DNA of 64,000 nucleotides from Microbacterium sp. RU1D (GTDB taxonomy: Bacteria; Actinomycetota; Actinomycetes; Actinomycetales; Microbacteriaceae), in contig NZ_FTPQ01000001.1 of assembly GCF_900156435.1 (NCBI RefSeq), forward strand, positions 310,001 through 374,000. Reading direction: 5' to 3'. Below, one piece after another: positions 16,829-25,826 of the stretch (positions are counted from its first letter, which is position 1; each line of letters opens with the position of its first letter). A program made the translations under genes and the position numbers. The notes below the pieces were generated by a model. It did not search any database and had not been told where the DNA came from. It worked only from the letters and a program-made list of their open reading frames with translations.

Positions 16829-17209
16829 TCACTCCTCCAGGACGGCGAGCACGTTGCCCGCCGGGTCGCGGAACCACGCGATGAGCGGACCGCCCTCGTG
16901 CATGATGCCGCGCGAGTCGGTGGGGATATCGGCGTCGTCGTAGATCTTCGTCTCGACGCCCCGGGCCCGCAGGTCGTCGACGGCCGCGGCGACGTCGGCG
17001 ACCGGGAAGTTGAGCACCGTGAACGACGCCGGCTCGTGGTGGGGCTTTCCGTAGACGAGGATGCTGCCCCCGGATGCCAGGTGCAGGCGGAGGAAGCCGG
17101 ATCCCTCGAACACCTCCACGCGGAGACCGAGGGTGTCGGCGTAGAAGCGATGAGCGGCGTCGAGGTCGTCGACCGCGAAGCCGGAGAAGGCGCCGTCGGG
17201 CTGGAACAT
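16829..17209 (-). CDS. VOC-superfamily (glyoxalase/bleomycin-resistance fold) protein
   Basis: A 126-residue protein with the paired beta-alpha-beta modules of the vicinal oxygen chelate fold: FAVDDLDAAHRFYADTLGLRVE, LNFPVADVAAAVDDLRARGV and FRDPAGNVLAVLEE. Members include glyoxalase I, dioxygenases and antibiotic-binding proteins; the exact role is unknown. Ribosome site AAGGAGAA precedes the ATG at 17209. It is 16 nt downstream of the one-TM protein gene and likely shares its transcript. Confidence 0.85.
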   Translation of the reverse strand: MFQPDGAFSGFAVDDLDAAHRFYADTLGLRVEVFEGSGFLRLHLASGGSILVYGKPHHEPASFTVLNFPVADVAAAVDDLRARGVETKIYDDADIPTDSRGIMHEGGPLIAWFRDPAGNVLAVLEE

Positions 17210-17225
17210 GATGGTTCTCCTTGCA

Positions 17226-17948
17226 TCAGCGCGCCACGTACGCCGTGACGCTGTCGGACAGGCGGATGGGGATGCCGTCGACGGACGACGGGTCGGTGTC
17301 GCCGACCGCGACGGTCAGATCGCCGTCGATCCCGAACGCGGCCGACGGACCGGCGCTCCCGGAGGCGCAGCCGACCGACCACGGTCGATTGTCGGATGAC
17401 GTGAACGTCGCGATGCAGATGCCGTCGCCGTCATCGGGCTGGGCGAGGTAGACGCGGAAGTCGCTGACCGTCGCGACGTACCGGGTGCTGGAGGGGTCGA
17501 TCCCACTGTCGCGCAGGATGTCGGCGGAGATCACGTCCTCCACCGTCTGCGGGAACGTCAGCTCGGGATAGGCGGCCGACGCGGGGTCGGCGGAAGCCGC
17601 GGGCGGGGCGAAGTTGGCGCCGATCGCGATGCCGAGTCCGACGAGCGCCGCGGCCCCGGCGCCGGCCAGAACCCATCGCAGCGCGCGGGGCCGGCGCCCG
17701 CTCGCGGCGGTTCCGGGGTGCTCCTGCGGCGCACCCGCGTCCGGACGCTCGGACTCCGAGACGTCGGCCTCCGGTGACGCGGCATCCTTTCCGGGCGGCT
17801 CCGGCGCGCCGGCGGCGATCGACGCCGGCTCGGCGCGACGCCGCTCCTCGAGCTCGGCGAGCCGGGAGATCATCTCGGGCGTCGCACTCGCGCCGTCGGC
17901 GCCGTAGATCCGCTCGCGCAGACCCCGCAGCTCGACGTCGTCGTCCAT
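17226..17948 (-). CDS. Unknown one-TM protein
   Basis: A 240-residue protein I do not recognise. Residues 1-90 are charged and Ala/Pro/Glu-rich (LAELEERRRAEPAS), a single helix follows at about 90-112 (WVLAGAGAAALVGLGIAIG), and the C-terminal 125 residues are a soluble domain ending SDSVTAYVAR. The charge pattern suggests N-in, C-out. The C-terminal region has two Cys (GICIATF, VGCASG) that could form a disulfide outside. ATG start 6 nt after -10 TAGAGT (17955-17960, minus strand). It heads a two-gene unit with the VOC protein. Confidence 0.75.
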   Translation of the reverse strand: MDDDVELRGLRERIYGADGASATPEMISRLAELEERRRAEPASIAAGAPEPPGKDAASPEADVSESERPDAGAPQEHPGTAASGRRPRALRWVLAGAGAAALVGLGIAIGANFAPPAASADPASAAYPELTFPQTVEDVISADILRDSGIDPSSTRYVATVSDFRVYLAQPDDGDGICIATFTSSDNRPWSVGCASGSAGPSAAFGIDGDLTVAVGDTDPSSVDGIPIRLSDSVTAYVAR

Positions 17949-18010
17949 GCGATGACTCTATGACCGCGCGGGCCGGTCGGGGCGGGCTCCGCGTTCCCGG
18001 TACGCGGCGC

Positions 18011-18063
18011 AGGGTCTCCGAGCTCGTCGAAGACACCGGAGGCTTCGACGACCTCAGCCACCT
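18011..18063. repeat. REP-like palindromic element, copy 4
   Basis: GGTCTCCGAGCTCGTCGAAG (18013-18032) is complementary at about 16 of 20 positions to CTTCGACGACCTCAGCCACC (18043-18062). It is 23 nt downstream of the GH15 stop and may act as its terminator. Confidence 0.65.
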
Positions 18064-18085
18064 CGCCCGCGGACCCGGGGCGGGC

Positions 18086-19858
18086 TCAGCGCGGGGCCGT
18101 GGCCTCCAGGGCGTCGGCGGCACCCACCAGGGCGAGGTGCGACAGCGCCTGGGGGGTGTTGCCTGCCTGGCGACCCGTCATGGGGTCGTACTCCTCCGAC
18201 AGCAGGCCCAGGTCGTTCGCGGCCCCGGTGAGACGCCGCATGAGCGCCTCGGCGTCGTCTCGACGACCGCTGTGGGCGTACTGACCGACGAGCCAGAACG
18301 AGCACGCGAGGAAGGGATGCTCGTCGCCGCTCAGCCCGTCGACCCCGGTCGTGCGGTAGCGCAGCAGCCATCCGTCGGGCATGAGCGTCTGCTCCATGCG
18401 CGCGACGGTGGCGAGCATGCGCGGATCGTCGTAGGCGCAGAAGCCCACCTGCGGCAGCACGAGCAGCGAGGCGTCGACCTCGTCGGTGTCGAAGTGCTGC
18501 GTGAACCACCCGTCCGCGTGCACCCCGTGCGCGTCGATGTCGGCGCGGACCCGGTCGCGCAGCGTGCGCCAGGTCTCGACGTCGCCGTCGACGCCGTTCT
18601 CCTCGACGGCCCGGATGCCACGATCGAACGCCGCCCACACCATCGCGCGGGAGTGGGTGAAGAAGTGCGGGTCGCCGCGCATCTCCCAGATGCTGTTGTC
18701 GGGACGGTCGAACCACTGCACCGATTGCGCGAGGAGGGCTCGCTGCAGGCCCCACGAGAACGACGTCTCCGCGACGCCCGCGCGCCGAGCGGCGTCGAGC
18801 GCCACCATCACCTCGCCGATCACGTCGGCCTGGTACTGGTCGACCGCGCCGTTGCCGATGCGCACCGGGCTCGCCCCGCCGTAGCCGGGCAGGCTGGTCA
18901 GCTCCCGCTCGGGCAGATCGCGCTCCCCCGCGATGCCGTACATGATCTGCACGTCGGCGGGGTCGCCCGCGATGGCCCGCAGCAGCCAGTTGCGCCAGCG
19001 GTGCGCGGCGTCGAGGTAGCCGTGCTCGATGTAGGCGCTGAGGGTGAGGGCGGCATCCCGCAGCCAGACGTAGCGGTAGTCCCAGTTGCGCGAGCCCCCG
19101 AAGGCCTCGGGCAGTGACGTCGTCGCGGCGGCGACGATCCCGCCGGTCTCGGAATGTGTGAGCGCCCGCAGCACCATCAGCGAGCGGGTCACGAGGGCTG
19201 CGTGGCTTCCCGCCGCCTGCACGCGGTCGGCCCATGCCGCCCACCACTCGCGCGTGCGCTCGAGCGCGGCTTCCACGTCGAACGTCGCCGGCGGCTCCTG
19301 CCACGACGGGCCCCAGGCCAGCACGGAGTCGACGCTCTCCCCCGCGGCGGTGGTCCACAGCCCCCGGTGGGCGGTGTCGACCGCGATGTGTCGCGGACCG
19401 CGCAGGATGACGGCATCCGGACCCGCGACGGCGAGGATGGCGTGGGAGCCGCCCGTGCCCACCTGCCGCACCCACGGCACGGCGCGGGCGTAGTCGAAGC
19501 GCAGGCGCACCTCGCTGACGAAGTCGACGGCGCCCGAGACGCCGACGACGCGGCGGACGAGCGCCTCGACGCCCTCGTCGACCGGCATCGCGTCGTACAC
19601 GTCGGCGATCCCCGTCGCCGTCTCCCAGCGCGTGACGAGAACGAAGGTGTCGCCGTCGTAGCGACGCGTGGCCCGCGCCTCGGGATCGGCCGGCCGCAGC
19701 GACCACGAGCCGTGCGACTCGTCGCCGAGCAGCGCGCCGAACATCGACCCGCTGTCGTACCGCGGCAGGCAGAGCCAGTCGACGCTCCCCGCGGCGCAGA
19801 CGAGGGCGGCGGAGCGGCAGTTGCTGAGGACGGCGTAATCCTCGATCGGAGTCGTCAC
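18086..19858 (-). CDS. Glycoside hydrolase family 15 protein (glucoamylase/trehalase-like)
   Basis: A 590-residue intracellular-type GH15 protein with no signal peptide. An N-terminal beta-sandwich begins IEDYAVLSNCRSAALV and the (alpha/alpha)6 barrel carries NWDYRYVWLRDAALTL, SIWEMRG and SEEYDPMTGRQAGNTPQALSHLAL; the Glu residues in the last two blocks are the likely acid and base. Such proteins release glucose from maltodextrins or, in actinobacteria, from trehalose. It is divergent from a G6P dehydrogenase homologue, an arrangement that suggests glucose release feeding NADPH production. Start is GTG; no clear ribosome site beyond CGAGGG. Confidence 0.88.
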   Translation of the reverse strand: MTTPIEDYAVLSNCRSAALVCAAGSVDWLCLPRYDSGSMFGALLGDESHGSWSLRPADPEARATRRYDGDTFVLVTRWETATGIADVYDAMPVDEGVEALVRRVVGVSGAVDFVSEVRLRFDYARAVPWVRQVGTGGSHAILAVAGPDAVILRGPRHIAVDTAHRGLWTTAAGESVDSVLAWGPSWQEPPATFDVEAALERTREWWAAWADRVQAAGSHAALVTRSLMVLRALTHSETGGIVAAATTSLPEAFGGSRNWDYRYVWLRDAALTLSAYIEHGYLDAAHRWRNWLLRAIAGDPADVQIMYGIAGERDLPERELTSLPGYGGASPVRIGNGAVDQYQADVIGEVMVALDAARRAGVAETSFSWGLQRALLAQSVQWFDRPDNSIWEMRGDPHFFTHSRAMVWAAFDRGIRAVEENGVDGDVETWRTLRDRVRADIDAHGVHADGWFTQHFDTDEVDASLLVLPQVGFCAYDDPRMLATVARMEQTLMPDGWLLRYRTTGVDGLSGDEHPFLACSFWLVGQYAHSGRRDDAEALMRRLTGAANDLGLLSEEYDPMTGRQAGNTPQALSHLALVGAADALEATAPR

Positions 19859-19971
19859 CCTCGGATCATGACAGGTGGCGCCGACATCGCGGCCGTGGAT
19901 CCCGATAGTGGCATCCCTGCGCCGGCTGCAAGCACCTCCGGCATGTCGGTGGCGGACGTTACGGTGGCCGC

Positions 19972-21333
19972 ATGGCGGCGGACACCACTCTGATCATCCT
20001 GGGCGCTTCGGGCGACCTCACCTCGCGACTGCTCCTGCCGGCCCTCGGCCAGCTGCTGACGCGCGAACCGGGCCGCTCAGTGCGCCTGCACGGCGCGGGC
20101 ATGGACGACTGGACCGACGAGCACTGGCGCGAAGTGGTGCGCAAGGCCTTCCAGACGATGGATGCCGAGGACGCCTTCCCCATCGTCGAGGAGACGACGT
20201 ACTCGCAGGCCGACATCACGAAGGCCGACGATCTGCAGAAGCTGCTCGACGACGCCGAGGGCCGCCCCGCGCTCTACTTCGCCGTGCCACCGGCGGTGAC
20301 CGAGAAGTCGTGTCTCGCGCTCAGCGACGTGAAGATCCCCGACGGCACGGTCCTCGCCCTCGAGAAGCCGTTCGGAACCGACGAGGCCAGCGCGCGCACC
20401 CTCAACCGGCAGCTGGCGACGCTCGTACCCGAAGACCAGGTCTTCCGCATCGACCACTTCCTCGGGCGCTCGACCGTCCTCAACCTCCTCGGCGTGCGCT
20501 TCGCCAACCGCCTCATGGAGAGCGTCTGGTCTGCCGACGACATCGCCTCGATCCTCATCGACTTCCCCGAGGCGCTCGGCCTCGAGGGTCGCGCCGGCTA
20601 CTACGACGCCGCGGGCGCCCTGGTCGACATGATCCAGAGCCACCTGCTGCAGGTGATGGCGTTCGTCACCATGGAGCCGCCGTCCGCCCTCGACCAGCTC
20701 GATCTGCGCGACGCGACCTCCGCGGTGCTGCGCGCGACCCACGTCTGGGACGACGACCCGGTGAAGAACTCGCGCCGCGCCCGCTACACCGCCGGCGACG
20801 TGGGCGAGCGTCACTTCCCCTCCTATGTCGACGAGCCCGGGGTCGACGCCGCGCGCGGCACCGAGACGCTCGCCGAGATGACCGTCGAGGTGCGCACGGC
20901 GCGCTGGCAGGGCGTGCCGATCGTCCTGCGTTCAGGCAAGGCGCTCGGCGCCGGAGAACGCGCGGTCACCGTCACGTTCAAGCCCGTCCGACGCCTGCCG
21001 GCGGGATTCATCGGCGAGAGCGAGCCGTCGCAGCTCGTCTTCTCCCTCGGCCCCGACACGATGAGCCTCGCCCTGAACGTCAACGGTGCCGACGACCCCC
21101 TCGAACTGGAGCGCGTGACGCTCGCCGCCGACCTCGGCGAGGGCGCCCTCAAGGCCTACGGCGAGGTGCTCTCGGGCATCCTCGACGGAGACGCCATGCT
21201 CGCCGTGCGCGGCGACGCGGCCGAGCAGTGCTGGCGGATCGTGCAGCCGGTGATCGACGCGTGGCGCAAGGACGAGGTGCCGCTCGACGAGTACCCGGCC
21301 GGAACGGCCGGGCCGGCGTCCTGGCGCGCCTGA
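19972..21333 (+). CDS. Glucose-6-phosphate dehydrogenase homologue
   Basis: A 453-residue protein of the G6PD family, which oxidises glucose 6-phosphate with NADP+. The cofactor fingerprint is GASGDLTSRLL (11-21), and EKPFG is present. The active-site motif reads RIDHFLGR (159-166) rather than the usual RIDHYLGK, so the catalytic His is kept but the following Tyr and phosphate-contacting Lys are replaced by Phe and Arg. It may be a divergent G6PD paralogue. The ATG follows TACGGT (19960-19965) by 6 nt. It is divergent from the GH15 gene. Confidence 0.85.
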   Translation: MAADTTLIILGASGDLTSRLLLPALGQLLTREPGRSVRLHGAGMDDWTDEHWREVVRKAFQTMDAEDAFPIVEETTYSQADITKADDLQKLLDDAEGRPALYFAVPPAVTEKSCLALSDVKIPDGTVLALEKPFGTDEASARTLNRQLATLVPEDQVFRIDHFLGRSTVLNLLGVRFANRLMESVWSADDIASILIDFPEALGLEGRAGYYDAAGALVDMIQSHLLQVMAFVTMEPPSALDQLDLRDATSAVLRATHVWDDDPVKNSRRARYTAGDVGERHFPSYVDEPGVDAARGTETLAEMTVEVRTARWQGVPIVLRSGKALGAGERAVTVTFKPVRRLPAGFIGESEPSQLVFSLGPDTMSLALNVNGADDPLELERVTLAADLGEGALKAYGEVLSGILDGDAMLAVRGDAAEQCWRIVQPVIDAWRKDEVPLDEYPAGTAGPASWRA

Positions 21334-21573
21334 GCCCACCGAGGCGCGGTGCCGCATGACCGGCACCGCCGCACGTCCCCGGCGACCCGTCCGCACGCTC
21401 CTCGCGTGACCGGCGGCACCTGCGCCGCGCGTGCGCCGACACCCCACGGCATCCGTCGAAGCCCGCTCTGCGCAGACGCATGAGGTCACACGGGAACACC
21501 CGGCTTGGCATCGGCGTTGGATGGTGCGGGTCAACGGCGTCCCGACATCGTTCTCACCCTCAGGAGTATTTCC

Positions 21574-22158
21574 ATGTCCCACGTTCTCGACCGCACCGCG
21601 CAGACCGACGTCCCGATCCTCGACGTCCTGGCCGAGCGCTGGAGCACCCGTGTCTTCGACGCGGAGGCCCCGATCGACGAGGAGGCCCTGCGCGCGGCCC
21701 TCGAGGCTGCACGCTGGACCCCGTCGGCGAACAACACGCAGCCGTGGCGCTTCCTGCTCGCCCGTCGTGGAACCGACGCCCACGAGAAGGTCGTTTCTTC
21801 GCTCGTCGGCTTCAACCAGGGTTGGGCGCCCGCGGCCGGTGCCCTGCTGGTCATCCTCGCCGAGAACAGCGACGAGGAGGGTAACGCCCGCCCGTGGGCG
21901 ACGTACGACGCCGGCCAGGCGGCCGCGTTCTTCACGATCGAGGCCCACGCCCGCGGCCTCGCCACGCACACGATGGGCGGCTTCTCCCCCGACGACCTGC
22001 GCACCGCCTTCGGCATCGACGACCGCTTCACGCCCGTGACCGTGATCGCGGTGGGCGCGTTCGGCGACGTGGATGCCGCCGACGAGGCCGTCCGCTCGCG
22101 CGAGTCCGCACCCCGCGTGCGTCGTCCGCTCGCCGAGTCGCTGCTGCTCGACGCCTGA
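21574..22158 (+). CDS. Nitroreductase-family flavoprotein
   Basis: A 194-residue FMN-binding nitroreductase: RWSTRVFDAEAPIDEEAL, AARWTPSANNTQPWRFL and ATHTMGGFSPDDLRTAFGI are the diagnostic blocks, the first two holding FMN contacts. Likely reduces nitro compounds or quinones with NAD(P)H. I chose the ATG at 21574 because CAGGAG (21561-21566) precedes it; the longer upstream reading has no family similarity. The 240 nt before it show no gene. Confidence 0.9.
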   Translation: MSHVLDRTAQTDVPILDVLAERWSTRVFDAEAPIDEEALRAALEAARWTPSANNTQPWRFLLARRGTDAHEKVVSSLVGFNQGWAPAAGALLVILAENSDEEGNARPWATYDAGQAAAFFTIEAHARGLATHTMGGFSPDDLRTAFGIDDRFTPVTVIAVGAFGDVDAADEAVRSRESAPRVRRPLAESLLLDA

Positions 22159-22344
22159 CGCGTCGCTCGGCCGCGGCATCCGTCGCCGGAGTCACCGCGG
22201 CCCGGAGGCCGCCCCGCCGCATCCGTCCGCCCTCGTTCCGCATCCGCGGGGCGGGGGCGGACCTGCGTGCCGACGCGTCCCTCACCCGTCGCCCCGTGCG
22301 CCGCCGACCGGAGGGGGCACCGCACGGCCGCCTAGCCTCGCGGA

Positions 22345-22962
22345 GTGACGACCTCCTCCCCCCGTGGCCGAACGGCGCGAGCGCGTCGGCGAGCCGTCGG
22401 CAGTCACAGCCCGGGGTCCCGCCTGCTCCACCTCGCCCTGTCCCCGGCGATCGCGATCTTCGCGGCCGCCGCTGCGGGCCTGCCGGTGTACGTGTTCCCC
22501 CCGCAGGGCGACCCGACGGATGCCGACCTCGTCTACGTCATCGGTCCGCCCGAGCAGCAGCGGCTCGCCCTCGCCGCGGCGATCCGCGCCGTCGACTCTC
22601 ACGCGCCCCTGTTGATCTCGGTCTCCGACTCCCGCGCCGGCCGCGGCGAGCAGCGCTTCGATGCGTCCACGCTCGAGGTGTGCCGTCGACGCGGGGTGAC
22701 CTGCGCGACCCCGGACCCGTTCACCACCGCCGGTGAGACCCGACTCCTCCGCCACTACGCGACGGAGCACGACACGGGCAGGACCGTGGTCGTCACCTTC
22801 ACGCCGCACGTGGCCCGGACCCGCTTCATCTTCGCGAAGTGCTACGCCGGTGACGTCACCGTGGTGGGCGTCGACACCGACCTGACGCTCCTCGACTGGG
22901 TGTACGAGTACGCGTACCAGAGCGCGGCCTTCGTCAAGGCCTGGTTCTCGCCCTGCCCCTGA
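22345..22962 (+). CDS. Membrane-anchored protein, possibly DUF218/YdcF-like
   Basis: A 205-residue protein with a basic N-terminus (RARRRAVG), one hydrophobic helix at about 27-49, and a soluble domain starting at DADLVYVIGPPEQQRLALAAAIRA. The pattern of an early Asp plus a later VVVTFTPHVARTRFIFAKCY, in which a His/Arg pair follows a beta strand, is reminiscent of DUF218 (SanA/ElyC/YdcF) proteins, but similarity is weak and I am not certain. GTG start 6 nt after TAGCCT (22333-22338). Monocistronic, ending at a hairpin shared with clpB. Confidence 0.65.
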   Translation: MTTSSPRGRTARARRRAVGSHSPGSRLLHLALSPAIAIFAAAAAGLPVYVFPPQGDPTDADLVYVIGPPEQQRLALAAAIRAVDSHAPLLISVSDSRAGRGEQRFDASTLEVCRRRGVTCATPDPFTTAGETRLLRHYATEHDTGRTVVVTFTPHVARTRFIFAKCYAGDVTVVGVDTDLTLLDWVYEYAYQSAAFVKAWFSPCP

Positions 22963-22982
22963 CCGGGCGCGGAAACGCGGAA

Positions 22983-23013
22983 GGGGATGCCGCGCCTCCC
23001 GCGCGGCACCCCC
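22983..23013. terminator. Hairpin between convergent genes
   Basis: GGGG-A-TGCCGCGC pairs with GCGCGGCA-C-CCCC around a CTCCC loop: 12 pairs with one A/C mismatch. It lies 20 nt past the upstream stop and 11 nt past the clpB stop. Confidence 0.75.
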
Positions 23014-23024
23014 TCCCGTTCGCA

Positions 23025-25220
23025 CTACTCGACGATCTCGGCCTCGATCACGTCGTCGTCGGGCTCCTCGGTCGCGGGTCCGGTGCTCACCAGCATCAGC
23101 GAATCCCCGTCGCTGGCCACGTCGACCTTGACCAGGTCGCCGTCGCGCACCGTGCCGGCGAGGATCGCCATCGCCAGGCGGTCCTGGATCTCGGACTGGA
23201 TCAACCGGCGCAGCGGCCGGGCGCCGTACACCGGGTCGTAGCCGCGTTCGGCGAGCCACGACCGCGCGTCGGGGGTGACCGCCAGGGTCAGCCGACGCTC
23301 GCGCAGGCGCTTGTGCAGGGCGTCGACGGCGAGCTCCACGATCTGCGCGAGGTCGTCCTGGCTCAGGGCCTGGAAGATCACGATGTCGTCGAGGCGGTTC
23401 ACGAACTCGGGCTTGAACGCCTGGCGCACCAGCGCCTGCACCTGCTCCCGCTTCGCATCCATCGACATCGTCGGATCGATGAGGATCGGCGAGCCGAGGT
23501 TGCTGGTGAGGATCAGGATGACATTCGTGAAATCGACCGTGCGGCCCTGGCCGTCGGTCAGGCGACCGTCGTCCATGACCTGCAGCAGCACGTCGAACAC
23601 CTCGGGGTGGGCCTTCTCGACCTCGTCCAGCAGCACGACGCTGTAGGGGCGCCGGCGCACGGCCTCCGTCAGCTGACCGCCGGCCTCGTACCCGACGTAC
23701 CCCGGAGGGGCACCGACCAGGCGCGAGACGGAGTGCTTCTCGCCGTACTCCGACATGTCGATGCGCACCATGGCGTGCTCGTCGTCGAAGAGGAAGTCGG
23801 CGAGCGACTTCGCGAGCTCCGTCTTGCCGACGCCCGTGGGGCCGAGGAACAGGAAGGAGCCGACCGGGCGGTTCGGGTCGCTGATGCCCGCGCGCGAGCG
23901 GCGCACCGCGTCGGACACCGCCTTCACGGCATCCTTCTGCCCGATCAGGCGCTTGCCGAGCTCGCGCTCGAGGTGCAGCAGCTTCTCGGTCTCGCCCTGC
24001 AGCAGGCGGCCGACCGGGATGCCGGTCCACGCGGCGATGACCGCCGCGATGTCCTCATCGGTGACCTGATCGTTGACCATGCGGTCGCCGGCGGGCTCCT
24101 CGCGCTCGGCCACCATGAGCTCGCGCTCGAGGGCCGGGATCTCGGCGTAGAGCAGCCGCGAGGCTCGCTCGAGGTTGCCCTCGCGCTGCGCGCGCTCGGC
24201 ATCCACGCGGGCGGCGTCGAGGCGGGTCTTCAGCTCACCCACGCGGTTCAGCGAGGCGCGCTCGCGCTCCCACCGGGCCTGCAGCTCGTCGAGCTTGGAC
24301 TGCTCGGCGGCGAGGGTCTCGCGCAGCGCGGCGAGGCGTTCCTTCGACGCGTCGTCCTTCTCCTTCTTCAGCGCGAGCTCTTCGAGCTTGAGGCGGTCGA
24401 CGTGCCGACGCAGTTCGTCGATCTCCAGCGGGGCGGAATCGATCTCCATGCGCAGCCGGGATGCCGCTTCGTCGATCAGGTCGATGGCCTTGTCGGGCAG
24501 CTGGCGCGAGGGGATGTACCGGTTCGACAGCGCCGCGGCGGCGACCAGCGCGGCATCCGCGATGGCGACCTTGTGGTGCGCCTCGTAGCGCTCCTTGAGG
24601 CCGCGGAGGATCGCGACGGTGTCCTCGACGGTGGGCTCGCCGACGTACACCTGCTGAAAGCGGCGCTCGAGGGCGGCATCCTTCTCGATGAACTCGCGGT
24701 ACTCGTCGAGCGTGGTCGCGCCGATCAGGCGCAGCTCACCGCGGGCGAGCATGGGCTTGAGCATGTTGCTGGCCGCGACCGAGCCCTCGCCGCCGCCCGC
24801 ACCCATGAGCACGTGCAGCTCGTCGATGAAGGTGATGATGCGCCCGTCGGACTCCGTGATCTCCTTGAGGACGCTCTTGAGGCGCTCCTCGAACTGTCCG
24901 CGGTACATCGCGCCGGCGACGAGCGCCGAGATGTCGAGCGAGACGAGCTCTTTGTTCTTGAGGCTCTCGGCGACGTCGCCCGCGACGATGCGCTGGGCGA
25001 GCCCTTCGACGACGGCGGTCTTGCCGACGCCGGGTTCGCCGATGAGCACGGGATTGTTCTTCGTGCGTCGGGTGAGCACCTGGCTGACGCGGCGGATCTC
25101 GCCGTCGCGTCCGATCACGGGGTCGAGCTTGCCCTGGCGGGCCCGGTCGGTGAGGTTGATGCCGAATTGCTCGAGGGCGCTGCGCGCGTCCTCCTGCCCC
25201 GGCTGTTGTGTGGCGTTCAT
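23025..25220 (-). CDS. clpB: ClpB-type disaggregase lacking the N-terminal domain
   Basis: A 731-residue AAA+ chaperone that, with DnaK, threads aggregated proteins through its pore. NBD1 begins almost at once ([13 protein letters not shown]), with Walker A GEPGVGKT at 61-68 and pore loop [11 protein letters not shown]. The long coiled-coil M domain ([14 protein letters not shown] onward) marks it as ClpB rather than ClpC. NBD2 has GPTGVGKT and pore loop GYVGYEAGG. The usual 140-residue Clp-N substrate domain is absent, against about 850-870 residues for full-length ClpB. ATG at 25220 has AGGAG 6 nt upstream; a HAIR operator is at 25255-25275. Confidence 0.93.
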   Translation of the reverse strand: MNATQQPGQEDARSALEQFGINLTDRARQGKLDPVIGRDGEIRRVSQVLTRRTKNNPVLIGEPGVGKTAVVEGLAQRIVAGDVAESLKNKELVSLDISALVAGAMYRGQFEERLKSVLKEITESDGRIITFIDELHVLMGAGGGEGSVAASNMLKPMLARGELRLIGATTLDEYREFIEKDAALERRFQQVYVGEPTVEDTVAILRGLKERYEAHHKVAIADAALVAAAALSNRYIPSRQLPDKAIDLIDEAASRLRMEIDSAPLEIDELRRHVDRLKLEELALKKEKDDASKERLAALRETLAAEQSKLDELQARWERERASLNRVGELKTRLDAARVDAERAQREGNLERASRLLYAEIPALERELMVAEREEPAGDRMVNDQVTDEDIAAVIAAWTGIPVGRLLQGETEKLLHLERELGKRLIGQKDAVKAVSDAVRRSRAGISDPNRPVGSFLFLGPTGVGKTELAKSLADFLFDDEHAMVRIDMSEYGEKHSVSRLVGAPPGYVGYEAGGQLTEAVRRRPYSVVLLDEVEKAHPEVFDVLLQVMDDGRLTDGQGRTVDFTNVILILTSNLGSPILIDPTMSMDAKREQVQALVRQAFKPEFVNRLDDIVIFQALSQDDLAQIVELAVDALHKRLRERRLTLAVTPDARSWLAERGYDPVYGARPLRRLIQSEIQDRLAMAILAGTVRDGDLVKVDVASDGDSLMLVSTGPATEEPDDDVIEAEIVE

Positions 25221-25254
25221 GTGTTCTCCTGGAAGTGTGTCCGCTTCGCTCAAA

Positions 25255-25275
25255 CTTGAGCGGCGTTGACTCAAG
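25255..25275 (-). promoter_or_regulatory. HAIR operator for HspR upstream of clpB
   Basis: CTTGAGC-N7-ACTCAAG, one mismatch from the HspR consensus CTTGAGT-N7-ACTCAAG. It places clpB under the HspR encoded at 34795-35238. Confidence 0.88.
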
Positions 25276-25826
25276 TTTAGCAGCGCAGCGACTCGAGGGC
25301 AATGGATGCCGCAACCCCGCGCGCTGCGGCGGCACGCGCGAGTGCGTCAGCACGAGCGAGTGCGTCGGCACGAGCTTGGGCAGGTGTTCGCAATCGTCCG
25401 GCGCCCCACCGCCCGCCACGCGCGTCACCGGCCCGCCCGGAGCCTGCATTCGCGGCCCACCCGGAGCGCACGCCGACGGCCCCCGCGACGCCTGCGATGC
25501 CGACGCACCTGGCGCACATGCCGCCGGTCCGCCCGAAGCGCCGAGATCACGCGATGCGCACGAAATCACCCGCTTTTCTCGCCGACATCGTGTCATCTCG
25601 GCAGATAGGGCCGATCTCGGCATGCACCCGCCCCGGCGCAACCCCCGCCGGCATCCGACCGCGCCGACTCAACCCGCGCCGGCAGGGACCGCGCCGACTT
25701 AACCCGCGCCGGCAGGGACCCATGCTGGCACGACCCGCGCGGATACGACCCGCGCCGACGGGCGCCGCACCGAGCGAGACCGACAGGCACCGCGACGGCG
25801 ACCTGGCGCCGAGAGGCCGCCATCGC
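25276..25826. other. Noncoding spacer with short tandem repeats
   Basis: About 550 nt between clpB and the GlxA-type gene with no credible gene on either strand. It includes the far end of the clpB promoter region. GCGAGTGCGTC-R-GCACGA words are repeated in tandem around 25340-25375. A 30-nt unit (CCGCGCCGACTYAACC then CGCGCCGGCAGGGA) is perfectly repeated twice at 25659-25688 and 25689-25718 except for one C/T change, with degenerate versions on both sides. Confidence 0.6.

Noticed and set aside
22345..22962. Firm DUF218/YdcF assignment
   Set aside because: Similarity is only a pattern of conserved segments; left as tentative.
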